Origin: DASXMT01 sp963755985 | GTDB taxonomy: Bacteria > Actinomycetota > Acidimicrobiia > Acidimicrobiales > RAAP-2 | Direction: 5' to 3' | Length of the DNA: 64,000 nt | Assembly: GCA_963755985.1 (NCBI GenBank) | Contig: CAVWLO010000001.1 | Span: 682,001-746,000 of the forward strand | Shown: positions 44,367-53,880 of the stretch, in pieces | Layout of the letters: each line of letters starts with the position of its first letter | Numbering within the stretch: the stretch's first letter is position 1 | Translations under genes and position numbers: made by a program | The notes under the pieces: generated by a model | Seen by the model: the letters and a program-made list of their open reading frames with translations, nothing else | Database searches by the model: none | Told to the model about the DNA's origin: nothing

Positions 44367-45317
44367 GTGGCCACGCCGGCCGAAGCCGTGGAACCACCCG
44401 ACGACAGCGCGCCTCACCAGAGGCGGAACACGCCCCACGCGGTGCTCCCGGGGCTGGTCCGCATGGCCCGTCCCCGCCAGTGGATCAAGAACCTGTTGGT
44501 CTTTGTGGCCCCCGGCGCGGCCGGGGTCCTGACCCACGGCAACACCTTCCTCAAGGCCCTCGCGGCTTTTGGCATCTTCTGCATCGCCGCCTCGGGGACA
44601 TACTTCATCAACGACACCATCGACGCCGAGCGGGACCGCCTCCATCCGACCAAGCGGTACCGCCCGGTGGCCTCGGGCGTGGTCTCGCCGACGATGGCCG
44701 TCGGGGTGGGCTCGGTGTTGTTGGCCATGTCCTTCGGACTGGCCTGGTGGTTGGCCGGCTACCGGTTGGCCCTGGTCGTGGGGTTGTACGTCGTCATCAC
44801 CACGGTGTACAGCCTCTGGCTCAAGCACGAACCGATCATTGACCTGGCCGCTGTCAGTTCCGGTTTCGTCTTGCGGGCCATCGCCGGGGGCATCGCCACC
44901 GGTGTCGTCCTGTCCGACTGGTTCCTCATCGTGGCCACCTTCGGCTCGTTGCTCATCGTCACCGGCAAGCGCTCGGGCGAGCAGAAGCTCCTCGGGACGA
45001 ACCAAGCCCAGGTGCGCCAGACGCTCGGCCGCTACGACCCCGCCTTTTTGCAAACGGTCCGGACCCTGTCGGCGGCGGTCACGGTCACTGCGTACTGCCT
45101 GTGGGCCTTCGACCGGGCCGTCGCCATCCACCCGGGCCATCATCCGATCTGGTTCCAGCTCTCGATCGTGCCCTTCGTGCTCGGCCTGCTCCACGTGGTC
45201 CGCCAGCTCGATGCGGGCAAGGGATCGACGCCCGAAGACATGGCGCTGGGGGACCGCAGGCTCCAGATCTACGGCGTCTCCTGGGTCATCCTGATCGTGG
45301 TCGGGGTCTATGGCTGA
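44367..45317 (+). CDS. ubiA: Decaprenyl-phosphate phosphoribosyltransferase (UbiA family)
   Basis: The product is about 316 residues with about nine membrane helices. The prenyl-phosphate site is GTYFINDTIDAERDRLHPTK followed by RYRPVASG, the exact pattern of decaprenylphosphoryl-5-phosphoribose synthase. The second Asp-rich loop is TGKRSGEQKLLG. It transfers phosphoribose from PRPP to a polyprenyl phosphate in the first step of the arabinose donor pathway. GTG 44367 has GGAGGG upstream. The gene overlaps dprE1 by eight bases, so the three genes act as one operon. Confidence 0.92.
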   Translation: MATPAEAVEPPDDSAPHQRRNTPHAVLPGLVRMARPRQWIKNLLVFVAPGAAGVLTHGNTFLKALAAFGIFCIAASGTYFINDTIDAERDRLHPTKRYRPVASGVVSPTMAVGVGSVLLAMSFGLAWWLAGYRLALVVGLYVVITTVYSLWLKHEPIIDLAAVSSGFVLRAIAGGIATGVVLSDWFLIVATFGSLLIVTGKRSGEQKLLGTNQAQVRQTLGRYDPAFLQTVRTLSAAVTVTAYCLWAFDRAVAIHPGHHPIWFQLSIVPFVLGLLHVVRQLDAGKGSTPEDMALGDRRLQIYGVSWVILIVVGVYG

Positions 45318-47100
45318 CCAGGCCGGGCAAACGAGCAGGTCGAGGGCCGGCGCCGTGCGTTCGTTGTTGACCGGGTGGGGACGCACTCCTGCCACCGCGG
45401 CCGACGTCGTCCACGCCGTCCATCCTGACATCGTCGACGGCGTGGTCAGCGAGGCCATCGGCGGCGGGGGCCGGGCCGACCGGGGCCTGATCGCTCGAGG
45501 GCTGGGGCGAAGCTACGGGGACGCCGCACAGAACGCGGGCGGAACCGTCATCGACGCCACCTGGCTCGACGCCGTCCACCATGTCGACCTCGAGGCCGGA
45601 CTGATCACCGTGGGTGCCGGCATCAGCCTCCAGACCCTGATGGAGCGGTTCGTGCCCCTCGGATGGTTCGTCCCGGTAACCCCGGGGACCCGGCTGGTGA
45701 CCGTGGGCGGTGCCATCGCCGCCGACATCCACGGGAAGAACCACCACCGCGACGGCAGCTTCTGCAGCCATGTCACGGCCATGACCCTGGTCACGCCCAC
45801 CGGGGCCAGAGACGTCTCACCGTCGTCGGACCCCGACCTGTTCTGGGCCACGGCCGGAGGCATGGGGCTCACCGGGGTGGTCACCCGAGCCACGCTGCAG
45901 ATGATCCCGGTGGAATCGAGCTACATACTGGTCGACACCGAGCGCGCCATCGACCTGGACGACGCCATGTCCCGCATGACCTCGGGCGACGACCGCTACC
46001 GCTATTCGGTCACGTGGATCGACTGCCAGTCCACCGGCAAGAACCTCGGGCGCTCGGTGCTCACCCGCGGTGATCATGCCCGGCTCGACCAACTCCCTCC
46101 TGCCCTGCGCCGATCCCCGGACAAGGCCCGCCGGTTCGCGCCCCGAACACTGGTCAACGTCCCTCTCACCCCGCCCAGCGGCCTGCTCAACCCACTGACC
46201 GTGGGGGCGTTCAACGAGTTCTGGTTCCGAAAGGCACCCAAGTTCCAGGTGGGCAAGCCCCACCACATGACCGGGTTCTTCCATCCCCTGGACGGAGTGG
46301 GCTCTTGGAACCGGCTGTACGGGACGCGGGGATTTCTCCAGTACCAGTTCGTAGTGGGCGACGAGCAGGCCGAATCGGTGCGCAAGATCATCGAGCGGCT
46401 GACCGAGCTCAAGCTGGCGTCGTTCCTGGCCGTGTTGAAGCGGTTCGGCCCCGGGGACCCCGGTCCCGTCTCGTTCCCCATGCCGGGATGGACGCTGGCC
46501 CTCGATCTCCCGGTCGGCCATGACGGCCTCGACCGCTTGCTCGACGACTTCGACGAGGAGGTTGCCGGGGTCGGTGGCCGCGTCTATCTGGCCAAGGACT
46601 CGCGGCTTTCGCCCGACATGTTCGAGCGGATGTACCCCGACGTCGACAGGTGGCGCGCCGTGCGCGACCGGGTCGACCCCGAGCACGTGCTGCAGTCGGA
46701 CCTCAGCCGGCGGCTCGGACTCACTGGGACGACGGGCGCGGCCACCCGGCCGGGCGCCACGGCGGCGAGGAATACGGCCACCGAAAGAGCGACAAGCAAC
46801 GGTGAACCGGCCCCGGCGGTGACGAAGTCGACGATGGCGGCGGCGAAGTCGACGAAGTCCAAGGCGGCGAAGAAGGCGGCCTCCGCGGCCAAGAAGTCCA
46901 CGCCGGTCCGCAAATCGGCGACGAAGAAGACTGCGGCCAAGCGGGCCGCAACCAAGGCCGCAACCAAGCCCGGACCCAAGAGGGCGTCAGCGGCTCAGGC
47001 GGTGTCGGCCGATTCCGCGCAAGCAGCAGGGCGCGACCAAGATCAACAAGCTCAAGGTGCCGCAGGCGCCGACACAGGAAGAGGACGGACCGAACAATGA
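45310..47100 (+). CDS. dprE1: Decaprenylphosphoryl-ribose 2'-oxidase with histone-H1-like tail
   Basis: The first 470 or so residues are DprE1, the FAD enzyme that oxidises decaprenylphosphoryl-ribose at C2'. Signatures are ARGLGRSYGDAAQNAGG, AADIHGKNHHRDGSFCSHV, LGWLVPVTPG-like FVPVTPGTRLVTVGG and AKDSRLSPDMFERMYPDVDR. In place of the Mycobacterium tuberculosis WNICVDFP (containing Cys387), it reads WTLALDLP, so that cysteine is alanine. After SRRLGL the protein continues for about 124 residues of Ala/Lys/Thr-rich sequence (KSTKSKAAKKAASAAKK and similar), then a Gln/Gly-rich end, which is not part of known DprE1. The tail is in frame up to the dprE2 overlap. Confidence 0.92.
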   Translation: MADQAGQTSRSRAGAVRSLLTGWGRTPATAADVVHAVHPDIVDGVVSEAIGGGGRADRGLIARGLGRSYGDAAQNAGGTVIDATWLDAVHHVDLEAGLITVGAGISLQTLMERFVPLGWFVPVTPGTRLVTVGGAIAADIHGKNHHRDGSFCSHVTAMTLVTPTGARDVSPSSDPDLFWATAGGMGLTGVVTRATLQMIPVESSYILVDTERAIDLDDAMSRMTSGDDRYRYSVTWIDCQSTGKNLGRSVLTRGDHARLDQLPPALRRSPDKARRFAPRTLVNVPLTPPSGLLNPLTVGAFNEFWFRKAPKFQVGKPHHMTGFFHPLDGVGSWNRLYGTRGFLQYQFVVGDEQAESVRKIIERLTELKLASFLAVLKRFGPGDPGPVSFPMPGWTLALDLPVGHDGLDRLLDDFDEEVAGVGGRVYLAKDSRLSPDMFERMYPDVDRWRAVRDRVDPEHVLQSDLSRRLGLTGTTGAATRPGATAARNTATERATSNGEPAPAVTKSTMAAAKSTKSKAAKKAASAAKKSTPVRKSATKKTAAKRAATKAATKPGPKRASAAQAVSADSAQAAGRDQDQQAQGAAGADTGRGRTEQ

Positions 47101-47858
47101 TCGACGCCACTGGACGACCGCAGTCAGTGCTGGTGTTGGGAGGGTCGTCTCAGATCGCCCAGGCCATCGTCACCCAACTGGTCCCCGGGCGATGCCGGAC
47201 CGTCGTCCTGGCCGGTCGGAAGTCCCCTCGTCTGACCGAGGCTGCGGCTGTGGCCCGCTCAGCTGGGGCCGATGTCGTCGAAGAGGTGGAATTCGATGTC
47301 ACCGACACGGGCGGCCACACCCAGTTCGCCGACGAGGTCTTCAAGCGCTTCGGCGACTTCGACGTCGTCGTCGTAGCCGCCGGGGTGCTGGGCGACCAGG
47401 ACATCGACGAGCACGACCCGGCCTCGGCCGCCGCCGTGATCACCACCAACTTCACCGGGGTGGCCGCGGCCATGCTGGCCGTCTCAGCCCGGCTTCGCTC
47501 GCAGGGGCACGGCCGTCTCGTGGTGCTCTCGTCGGTGGCCGGCATACGGGCCCGCCGGGCCAACTTCATCTACGGCTCGTCAAAGGCGGGGTTGGACGCC
47601 TTCGCCCAAGGTCTGGCCGATTCCCTGGTGGGCAGCGGCGTCCGGGTGATGATCGTGCGCCCTGGCTTCGTGATCGGGCGGATGACCGAGGGCATGCGGG
47701 CCCAGCCGTTCGCCACGACGCCCGAGGCGGTGGCCACCGAGGTCGTCCACGGAATCGAGCGGGGCGCCTCCGACGTCTACGTCCCATCGTTGCTCCGGTG
47801 GTTCTTTGTGGCCATGCGCCACCTGCCCCGCGTCGTGTGGCGGCGCCTGCCCAGCTGA
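47097..47858 (+). CDS. dprE2: Decaprenylphosphoryl-2-keto-ribose reductase
   Basis: The 253-residue short-chain dehydrogenase has the nucleotide-binding start SVLVLGGSSQIAQAIVTQLV, VVVAAGVLGDQ, catalytic Ser in VVLSSVAGIRARRANFI and the YGSSKAGLD motif with Tyr and Lys. It reduces the DprE1 product with NADH to decaprenylphosphoryl-arabinose, the only known arabinose donor for arabinan. It overlaps dprE1 by four bases (ATGA). The presence of the trio suggests an arabinose-containing wall polymer or glycolipid. Confidence 0.92.
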   Translation: MIDATGRPQSVLVLGGSSQIAQAIVTQLVPGRCRTVVLAGRKSPRLTEAAAVARSAGADVVEEVEFDVTDTGGHTQFADEVFKRFGDFDVVVVAAGVLGDQDIDEHDPASAAAVITTNFTGVAAAMLAVSARLRSQGHGRLVVLSSVAGIRARRANFIYGSSKAGLDAFAQGLADSLVGSGVRVMIVRPGFVIGRMTEGMRAQPFATTPEAVATEVVHGIERGASDVYVPSLLRWFFVAMRHLPRVVWRRLPS

Positions 47859-47963
47859 CGGCTCGGCCCGGTTGAATGAGGCGGTCAGCGTCCGCTGCCG
47901 CCCAGCCTACGAAACCGCCCAGCCGACGGCGCTTCCGGGCTGAACGGCGGTTGCCCGCCTCGA

Positions 47964-49460
47964 TCAGGGGACGCGGGCGGACATGGTGATGAAGTCCCGC
48001 GAGCTGGGCGAGAAATAGCGTGACGGCGAGTTCACCTCGTCGCTGGTCAACCGCGTGCCGTTGGCCCCCGAGGCCGGCTGACCTGCGGCCGGTGCGAAGC
48101 TGAAGAAGTTGACCCAGGAGGTGTTGATGTCCAACTCCATCGCTCGCACCGCCCCGGCGTGCTGCAGGACGTTAGCCAAGTCGACGATGTTCAGCCCCGA
48201 CCCGCCGACGTAGACGAGGGCCCCGCTGGCGGTGACGCCGACCCCGGACCGCCACACCCGAGCCGCGCCGCCGAGGGTGTTGCCCCACCGGCTGTTGTCC
48301 GTCACGTTGAGGCCGGCGACCGGTTGACCGTTGGCCACGATCAAGTCGAGGTTCTGCCGCACGGCGACGACGTTCGGGTTCATCGACACGTCCTCGTTCC
48401 AGGCGCCCACGGTGGGGGTGCCGTTTCGGTAGATGACCAGCGACGCCGCCCCGTTGACCAATGGGATGGCGGTGTGACCGTCGGCGTAGTAACCGCCCTG
48501 GGCGTCCTGCATCAGGAACCCCGAGTTGAACGCAGCGACCAGGGAAGTCGCCGCGCTGGCCGGGATGGGCGAGTTGTTCACGTACGGGCCGCCGGAGCCG
48601 GGAATCGACTCACCCTCGTACAGGGACGCCTTGAGCAGCGTGGTGTCCATCCAAGCCACACCGGTGACCTCGCTCGTGTACGTCGAGTCAGGGCGAACGT
48701 AAGCGGCGTACACGGCGGGGATACCGCCCACGGTTCGGCCGATCGGGTGCCACTGGCCCTCGCCCGCGATCGGCGGCGTGGCCAGCGGGACCATCGGCGC
48801 CGGCGGCGGGAGGTGGGGCGGCCCCACGGTGGGGGCGGCGATGGCCGTCTTGGTCGGTGCCGGGATGGCCCCGGACTTGGGCTTGCCCCCCTTCGGCGGC
48901 TGATGGTGGGAGTACCAGAAGTTCTCCACCGAGGTCACGATGCTGCCGCCGCCGTTCTCGCGCAGCCACTCCACGAAGCGGGTGCTCACTGGCCCGTTGG
49001 CCGGGTTGGTCATGGCCGACCCGAGCGATACCCAGATCGGGGTCATCAACAAGAGCACGACCAAGAGGATCGAAAGCTTGGGGTGGCGACCGAAAATCGT
49101 GCGGCGGCCACGGACCCGTTCGCGGTGCCGCTGTCTGCGAATGCGCCGGCGCTGCCTGGCCGTGCCGGCCCCACCGGCTCGGTGTCGGTGACCCGAGCTC
49201 TGGTAGGCAGAGGGACGCTCGGGCGGCCCACCCGGCCGACGAGCACGGGGCCGGTCGTCGACAGCCAACTGGGGTTCGCTCGGTTGCAACTCGGAGCCGC
49301 GTGGCGGCTGCCCCTGCCCGTTGGCGCGGCGCGGCGGCTGCCCCTGCCCGTTGGCGCGGCGCGGCGGCTGTCCCTGGCCGCCAGACCCGCTCGCCGGACG
49401 CTGCCGCGAGCCGTTACCCCGGGGCGGGAGGACCGCCGGGAGGACCGCCGGGAGGACCAC
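47964..49460 (-). CDS. Membrane-anchored phosphodiester glycosidase-domain protein
   Basis: The product is up to 498 residues. A disordered, basic, Gln/Pro/Gly-rich N-terminus contains a 10-residue repeat, GQGQPPRRAN. One membrane helix follows (LSILLVVLLLMTPIWVSLGS), then a Pro-rich linker and a C-terminal domain of the phosphodiester glycosidase type (NAGPA): FNSGFLMQDAQGGYYADGHT, VRQNLDLIVANGQPVAGLNV and AMELDINTSWVNFFSF. It probably acts outside the cell on a glycan phosphodiester. The start is unclear: the listed GTG at 49460 lies in a run of repeats, and a frame from ATG 49533 runs into a stop just before joining this one. Confidence 0.75.
   Translation of the reverse strand: MVLPAVLPAVLPPRGNGSRQRPASGSGGQGQPPRRANGQGQPPRRANGQGQPPRGSELQPSEPQLAVDDRPRARRPGGPPERPSAYQSSGHRHRAGGAGTARQRRRIRRQRHRERVRGRRTIFGRHPKLSILLVVLLLMTPIWVSLGSAMTNPANGPVSTRFVEWLRENGGGSIVTSVENFWYSHHQPPKGGKPKSGAIPAPTKTAIAAPTVGPPHLPPPAPMVPLATPPIAGEGQWHPIGRTVGGIPAVYAAYVRPDSTYTSEVTGVAWMDTTLLKASLYEGESIPGSGGPYVNNSPIPASAATSLVAAFNSGFLMQDAQGGYYADGHTAIPLVNGAASLVIYRNGTPTVGAWNEDVSMNPNVVAVRQNLDLIVANGQPVAGLNVTDNSRWGNTLGGAARVWRSGVGVTASGALVYVGGSGLNIVDLANVLQHAGAVRAMELDINTSWVNFFSFAPAAGQPASGANGTRLTSDEVNSPSRYFSPSSRDFITMSARVP
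49321..49380. repeat. In-frame 30-bp tandem duplication
   Basis: Two nearly identical 30-bp units, with a partial third just before them, encode the GQGQPPRRAN repeat in the cytosolic leader of the phosphodiester glycosidase-domain protein. Confidence 0.85.
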
Positions 49461-49810
49461 CGGGACGACTGGGTGGGGGGACGGTCGATCCGTCGTCCAG
49501 GACCTCGCGGCCTCCGCTGTCGCGCGTCACCATGGCGGCGCCCCGCGACGGACGTCGGTCGTTGTCATCGTGATGGTGCAGGTTGGCGGGGCCAAAACAT
49601 CCTCCACTGGCTCAGCCCGAGCCCGGCCGGGTTCAGCAGTGAGCCCCCACGGGGAACGCTCCGCCGCTGGTCGGTCCGCCGAGCTAGTCATAGAGATCGT
49701 CGCCCACAGTCTCGCATGCCCGAGGCGCCGACCGTAGATACCCCCATTCGTCGCTGTCTCAGCGGCCTCACAGTGCCGGCCGGATGGGACCGGGGCGACG
49801 GCCGAGCCGG
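49461..49810. other. Gap between glycosidase-domain gene and pcrA
   Basis: No independent gene is supported. A minus-strand frame from ATG 49533 (VTRDSGGREVLDDGSTVPPP, then Gly/Pro-rich) stops just after 49420, and would join the glycosidase-domain protein if one base were added or removed. A second short frame starts near 49693 (MTSSADRPAAERSPW). The divergence or termination signals for pcrA were not recognised. Confidence 0.4.
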
Positions 49811-52267
49811 TCAGGCACGCTTGAGCGGTGCCATCCGGAGCAGCAGTTGCTTCCGGCCGACTCCGCCGAACTGCACCGTGGCCTCCGCATTCTCGCCCGA
49901 ACCGCTGGTGGCGAGCACCGTTCCCTCCCCCCAACGGCCGTGCACCACCACATCTCCAGCCGAGAGCCCGAGCGCCTCGGCCCCGGTGGAGACCGGATCG
50001 GGGCGCTTGACACCGCTGGCGTACCGGTCCCCCGGCGTGGCGATCCCTGTCCCGAACCGGCTCAGGCCCGGCGTGCCCGACGGCCGGTCGTTCTCCCAAG
50101 CGTCACGGCCGGGCGCCGAGCGGCTCCCTCCGTAGTGGCCGTTCGGTGCGCCCACTTCCCTCACCAGTTCGGTCGGCATCTCCGACAGGAACCGACTGGG
50201 CACATTGCTGCCGGTCTTGCCGAACAGCATGCGGCTCCAGGCGTGAGAGACGAAGAGGTACTTCTCGGCCCGGGTGATCCCGACGTAGCACAGCCGCCGC
50301 TCCTCTTCGAGCTCGACGGGGTCCCCGAGGGCCCGGAAGTGGGGAAAGATGCCGTCTTCCATCCCGACCAGGAAGACGGCCGGGAACTCCAGGCCCTTGG
50401 CGATGTGGAGGGTCATGAGCGATACCCGGCTGGGATCGCCGTCGAGCTCGTCGGAGTCGGCCACCAGGGAGGCCGCCTCCAAGAACTCGGGCAGGGAGCG
50501 GTACTCGGCCGCCACCCCGGCCAGCTCGTCGATGTTCTCGACCCGCCCGAGGGCCTCGATGCTGCCCTCGGCCAGGAGCTCGCTGCGGTACCCGGTGCGC
50601 TCGGCCACTGCCGAGGTCAGCTCACCCGGCCCGAGCAGCCCGTCGGCCTCGGCCGCGCCCATGCCCCCGCCCCGTTCGTCGTCGCGGCCCAGCTCGTCGG
50701 GCTCATCAGGCCAGGCGCCCTCTTCGGGGAATGCATCGAAGGCCTCGTCCACCCCGGGCTGCGACCGGGCCATCCGGATTCGCAACTCGTCGAGCAGCCG
50801 GGCCAGGTCGTCGAGGGCCCTCGCGGCCTTGCCGGTGATCCCGGCCTCGTCGGCCCGGCCGACGGCCTCGCCGAAGGACACCCCGTTGAGTTGGGCCCAG
50901 CCGGCCAGCCGGGCCACCGACGTCTCCCCCACTCCCCGCTTGGGCACGTTGACGATGCGCCGCCAGCTCACCTCGTCGTCCGGGTTGACCAGTACCCGCA
51001 AGTAGGCCAGCACGTCCTTCACCTCGCGGCGGTCGTAGAACCGGGTGCCCCCCACGACCTTGTAGGGGACCTCGTAGCGGACCAGCGCCTCTTCGAGGGC
51101 GCGGCTCTGGGCGTTGGTCCGGTAGAAGACGGCCACATCGCCCCACCGGACTCCCTCTTCCCGGTGGAGCCGGCCGATCTCGCTCGACACCCACGCGGCC
51201 TCGTCGTGCTCGTCCTCGGCCCGGTAGCGGGTGACGATGTCCCCGGCGCCCACGTCGGTCCACAACGTCTTCGGCTTCCGGGAGACGTTGTTGGCGATCA
51301 CCGCGTTGGCCGCATCGAGGATGGTCTGGGTGGACCGGAAGTTCTGCTCCAGGGTCACGGTGGTGGCATCGGGGAACGCGGCCTCGAACTCCAAGATGTT
51401 GGTGATGTCCGCCCCCCGGAACCGGTAGACGGACTGGTCGCTGTCCCCCACCACCACGATGTTGCGGTGCTCACCGGCCAAGAGCACGGCCAGCGCGTTC
51501 TGGACCGCGTTGGTGTCCTGGAACTCGTCGATGAGGATGTGGGTGAACCGCTGGCGGTAGAGCTCCAGGACGTCGGGGTGCTCCCGGAAAAGCCGTACCG
51601 CGTTGAGCAAGAGGTCATCGAAGTCCATGGCGTTGGCTGCCACCATCCGACGCTGGTACTCGTCGTAGACGTCGGCGATCCGTCGGTCGAAGATGGTCAC
51701 AGTGGCCGCTCGGTACTCGGCCGGCCCTTGCTGGTTCGACTTGGCTTGGCTGATCTGGCCGAGGACGCTGCGGGGCGACAGCTTCTTCGTGTCGATGTCC
51801 AGCTCTCGGCAGATGATCTCGGTCAGGCGACGCGAATCGGCATCGTCGTAGATGGTGAACGAGCCCTTGTACCCGAGGCGATCGCCGTGGGCCCGGAGGA
51901 TGCGGACGCAGGCCGAGTGGAAGGTGGACACCCACATGCGCCGGCCCCGGGGGCCGACCAGAGCGGCCACCCGCTGGCGCATCTCCTCGGCGGCCTTGTT
52001 GGTGAAGGTGATGGCCAGTATCTGCCAGGGGGCGGCGTCGCCCATGGCGATGAGGTGGGCGATCCGCCGGGTGAGGACCCGGGTCTTCCCCGACCCGGCC
52101 CCGGCCACGATCAGGAGCGGGCTGCCCCGATGGGTGACGGCGTCCCGCTGCGGCCCGGTCAGTCCCTCGAGGAGCTCATGGGCCGCCACCTGGCGGACCC
52201 CACCGCCTCCGACGTCATCGCTGCGGCCCGACGACCGCGTGCTGCCGTCCACGGCCGTCACTCCCAT
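49811..52267 (-). CDS. pcrA: UvrD/PcrA-type DNA helicase
   Basis: The 818-residue product is a superfamily 1A 3'-5' helicase. Walker A is IVAGAGSGKTRVLTRRIA with Lys61. AITFTNKAAEEMRQRV, HILIDEFQDTN (Walker B), VVGDSDQSVYRFRGAD, VTLEQNFRSTQ and LMTLHIAKGLEFPAVFLVG are the other motifs, and RLCYVGITRAEK is motif VI. The C-terminal 60 residues (LSAGDVVVHGRWGEGTVLAT) form the Tudor-like domain that binds RNA polymerase in PcrA. It works in repair, replication-fork restart and rescue of stalled transcription. Its start overlaps the guaA end by ten bases. Confidence 0.94.
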   Translation of the reverse strand: MGVTAVDGSTRSSGRSDDVGGGGVRQVAAHELLEGLTGPQRDAVTHRGSPLLIVAGAGSGKTRVLTRRIAHLIAMGDAAPWQILAITFTNKAAEEMRQRVAALVGPRGRRMWVSTFHSACVRILRAHGDRLGYKGSFTIYDDADSRRLTEIICRELDIDTKKLSPRSVLGQISQAKSNQQGPAEYRAATVTIFDRRIADVYDEYQRRMVAANAMDFDDLLLNAVRLFREHPDVLELYRQRFTHILIDEFQDTNAVQNALAVLLAGEHRNIVVVGDSDQSVYRFRGADITNILEFEAAFPDATTVTLEQNFRSTQTILDAANAVIANNVSRKPKTLWTDVGAGDIVTRYRAEDEHDEAAWVSSEIGRLHREEGVRWGDVAVFYRTNAQSRALEEALVRYEVPYKVVGGTRFYDRREVKDVLAYLRVLVNPDDEVSWRRIVNVPKRGVGETSVARLAGWAQLNGVSFGEAVGRADEAGITGKAARALDDLARLLDELRIRMARSQPGVDEAFDAFPEEGAWPDEPDELGRDDERGGGMGAAEADGLLGPGELTSAVAERTGYRSELLAEGSIEALGRVENIDELAGVAAEYRSLPEFLEAASLVADSDELDGDPSRVSLMTLHIAKGLEFPAVFLVGMEDGIFPHFRALGDPVELEEERRLCYVGITRAEKYLFVSHAWSRMLFGKTGSNVPSRFLSEMPTELVREVGAPNGHYGGSRSAPGRDAWENDRPSGTPGLSRFGTGIATPGDRYASGVKRPDPVSTGAEALGLSAGDVVVHGRWGEGTVLATSGSGENAEATVQFGGVGRKQLLLRMAPLKRA

Positions 52268-53880
52268 TCAATAGTGCCGGGGGGCTTGGACGTGATGTCC
52301 AGAGCCACCCGGTTGACGCCTTCGACCTCGTTGATGATCCGCGAGGAAAGGCGCTCGAGCACGTCGTAGGGCAATCGGGCCCAGTCGGCCGTCATGGCGT
52401 CGTCACTGGTGACGGCCCGGATCACGATGGGGTAGGCGTAGGTGCGGCCGTCGCCCATGACCCCCACGGTGCGCACAGCGGGGAGCACGGCGAAACTCTG
52501 CCAGAGCTGGCGATAGAGGCCGGCGCGGCGGATCTCCTCGGTCACGATGGCATCGGCGGCCCGGAGGATGTCGGCCCGCTCGGGGGTGGCCTCGCCCACG
52601 ATGCGAACGGCCAGGCCGGGACCGGGGAACGGCTGACGCCAGACGATGTCGGGGGGCAGGCCCAGCTCCTCGCCCACCGCCCGGACCTCGTCTTTGAACA
52701 ACAACCGCAACGGCTCGACCAGGTCGAAGGCCAGATCGTCGGGGAGGCCACCGACATTGTGGTGCGACTTGATCTTGGCCGCATCGGCCGAGCCCGACTC
52801 GATGACATCGGGATAGAGCGTGCCCTGGACCAGATAGCCGGCGGCCTTCCCGGCCCCGTCGGGTCGGGTCGAGCCGTCAGGTCTGGTCGCGCTCTCCCCG
52901 CTGACCAGGTCCCGGGCCACCTCTTCGAAGACGCGGATGAACAGCTCGCCGATGGTCTTGCGCTTCACCTCGGGATCGGTGACCCCGGCCAGCGCCGAGA
53001 AGAACCGGTCGGCCGCCTTCACGTGGACCAGGTCGATGTGGAACTGCCGCCGGAATGTCTCTTCGACCTGTTCGCTCTCGCCGGACCGCATGAGGCCGGT
53101 GTCGACGAACACGCAGGTCAGCTGGTCGCCGATGGCCTTGTGCACCAGGGCGGCAGCCACGGCCGAGTCCACCCCGCCCGACAGGGCGCAAAGGACGCGG
53201 GCCGAGCCGACCTGGTCCTGAACGGCGGCCACCTGGGCCTCGATGATCGAGGTGTGGGTCCACGATGGCGGGCAACCACAGACGTCGTAGAGGAACCGCT
53301 CGAGGAGGTCCCGGCCCCGCTCGGTGTGGACCACCTCGGGGTGGAACTGCACGCCATAGATGCGACGGACGGGGTCGTGCAGCGCGGCGACCGGGGCGTC
53401 GGCGCTCTGGGCGGTGGGGACGAACCCCTCGGGGACGACGGCGATGCCGTCGGCGTGGCTCATCCACACTTCGGCGTCGGTCGGCCAGTCGACGAACAAC
53501 GGGGAGCGCTCGGTCAGGGTCACCGTGGTGCGCCCGTACTCCCCCCGGCCGGTGCGGGCCACCTCGCCGCCGAGCTGCAGGGTCAGCAGCTGGGCGCCGT
53601 AGCAGATACCGAGGATCGGAACGCCCGAGTCGTAGATGGCCGGGTCGATGGCCGGCGCCGGCGTCTCGTTCACCGACTTCGGGCCGCCGGACAGGATGAT
53701 GCCCTGGGGTCGGTGGGCCAGCAGCTCGCCGGCGGTGGCCGTGTGGGGCACGATCTCGGAGTAGACGTGGGCCTCACGCACCCGCCGGGCGATCAGCTGG
53801 GCGTACTGGGCCCCGAAGTCGACCACCAGGATCGGCCCGTCCGCCGGGCCGGTGCCGGGCCCCGGGCCGGTCGTGGTCAA
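52258..53880 (-). CDS. guaA: GMP synthase (glutamine-hydrolysing)
   Basis: The 540-residue product aminates XMP to GMP. The N-terminal class I amidotransferase has the nucleophile in ILGICYGAQLLTLQLGG and histidine in YGVQFHPEVVHTERG. The ATP-pyrophosphatase P-loop is ALSGGVDSAVAAALV. The dimerisation domain ends in the universal KPPGTIEWE. The start codon is TTG at 53880, overlapping the guaB3 stop by three bases. Together with guaB3 it makes GMP from IMP. Confidence 0.96.
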   Translation of the reverse strand: MTTTGPGPGTGPADGPILVVDFGAQYAQLIARRVREAHVYSEIVPHTATAGELLAHRPQGIILSGGPKSVNETPAPAIDPAIYDSGVPILGICYGAQLLTLQLGGEVARTGRGEYGRTTVTLTERSPLFVDWPTDAEVWMSHADGIAVVPEGFVPTAQSADAPVAALHDPVRRIYGVQFHPEVVHTERGRDLLERFLYDVCGCPPSWTHTSIIEAQVAAVQDQVGSARVLCALSGGVDSAVAAALVHKAIGDQLTCVFVDTGLMRSGESEQVEETFRRQFHIDLVHVKAADRFFSALAGVTDPEVKRKTIGELFIRVFEEVARDLVSGESATRPDGSTRPDGAGKAAGYLVQGTLYPDVIESGSADAAKIKSHHNVGGLPDDLAFDLVEPLRLLFKDEVRAVGEELGLPPDIVWRQPFPGPGLAVRIVGEATPERADILRAADAIVTEEIRRAGLYRQLWQSFAVLPAVRTVGVMGDGRTYAYPIVIRAVTSDDAMTADWARLPYDVLERLSSRIINEVEGVNRVALDITSKPPGTIEWE

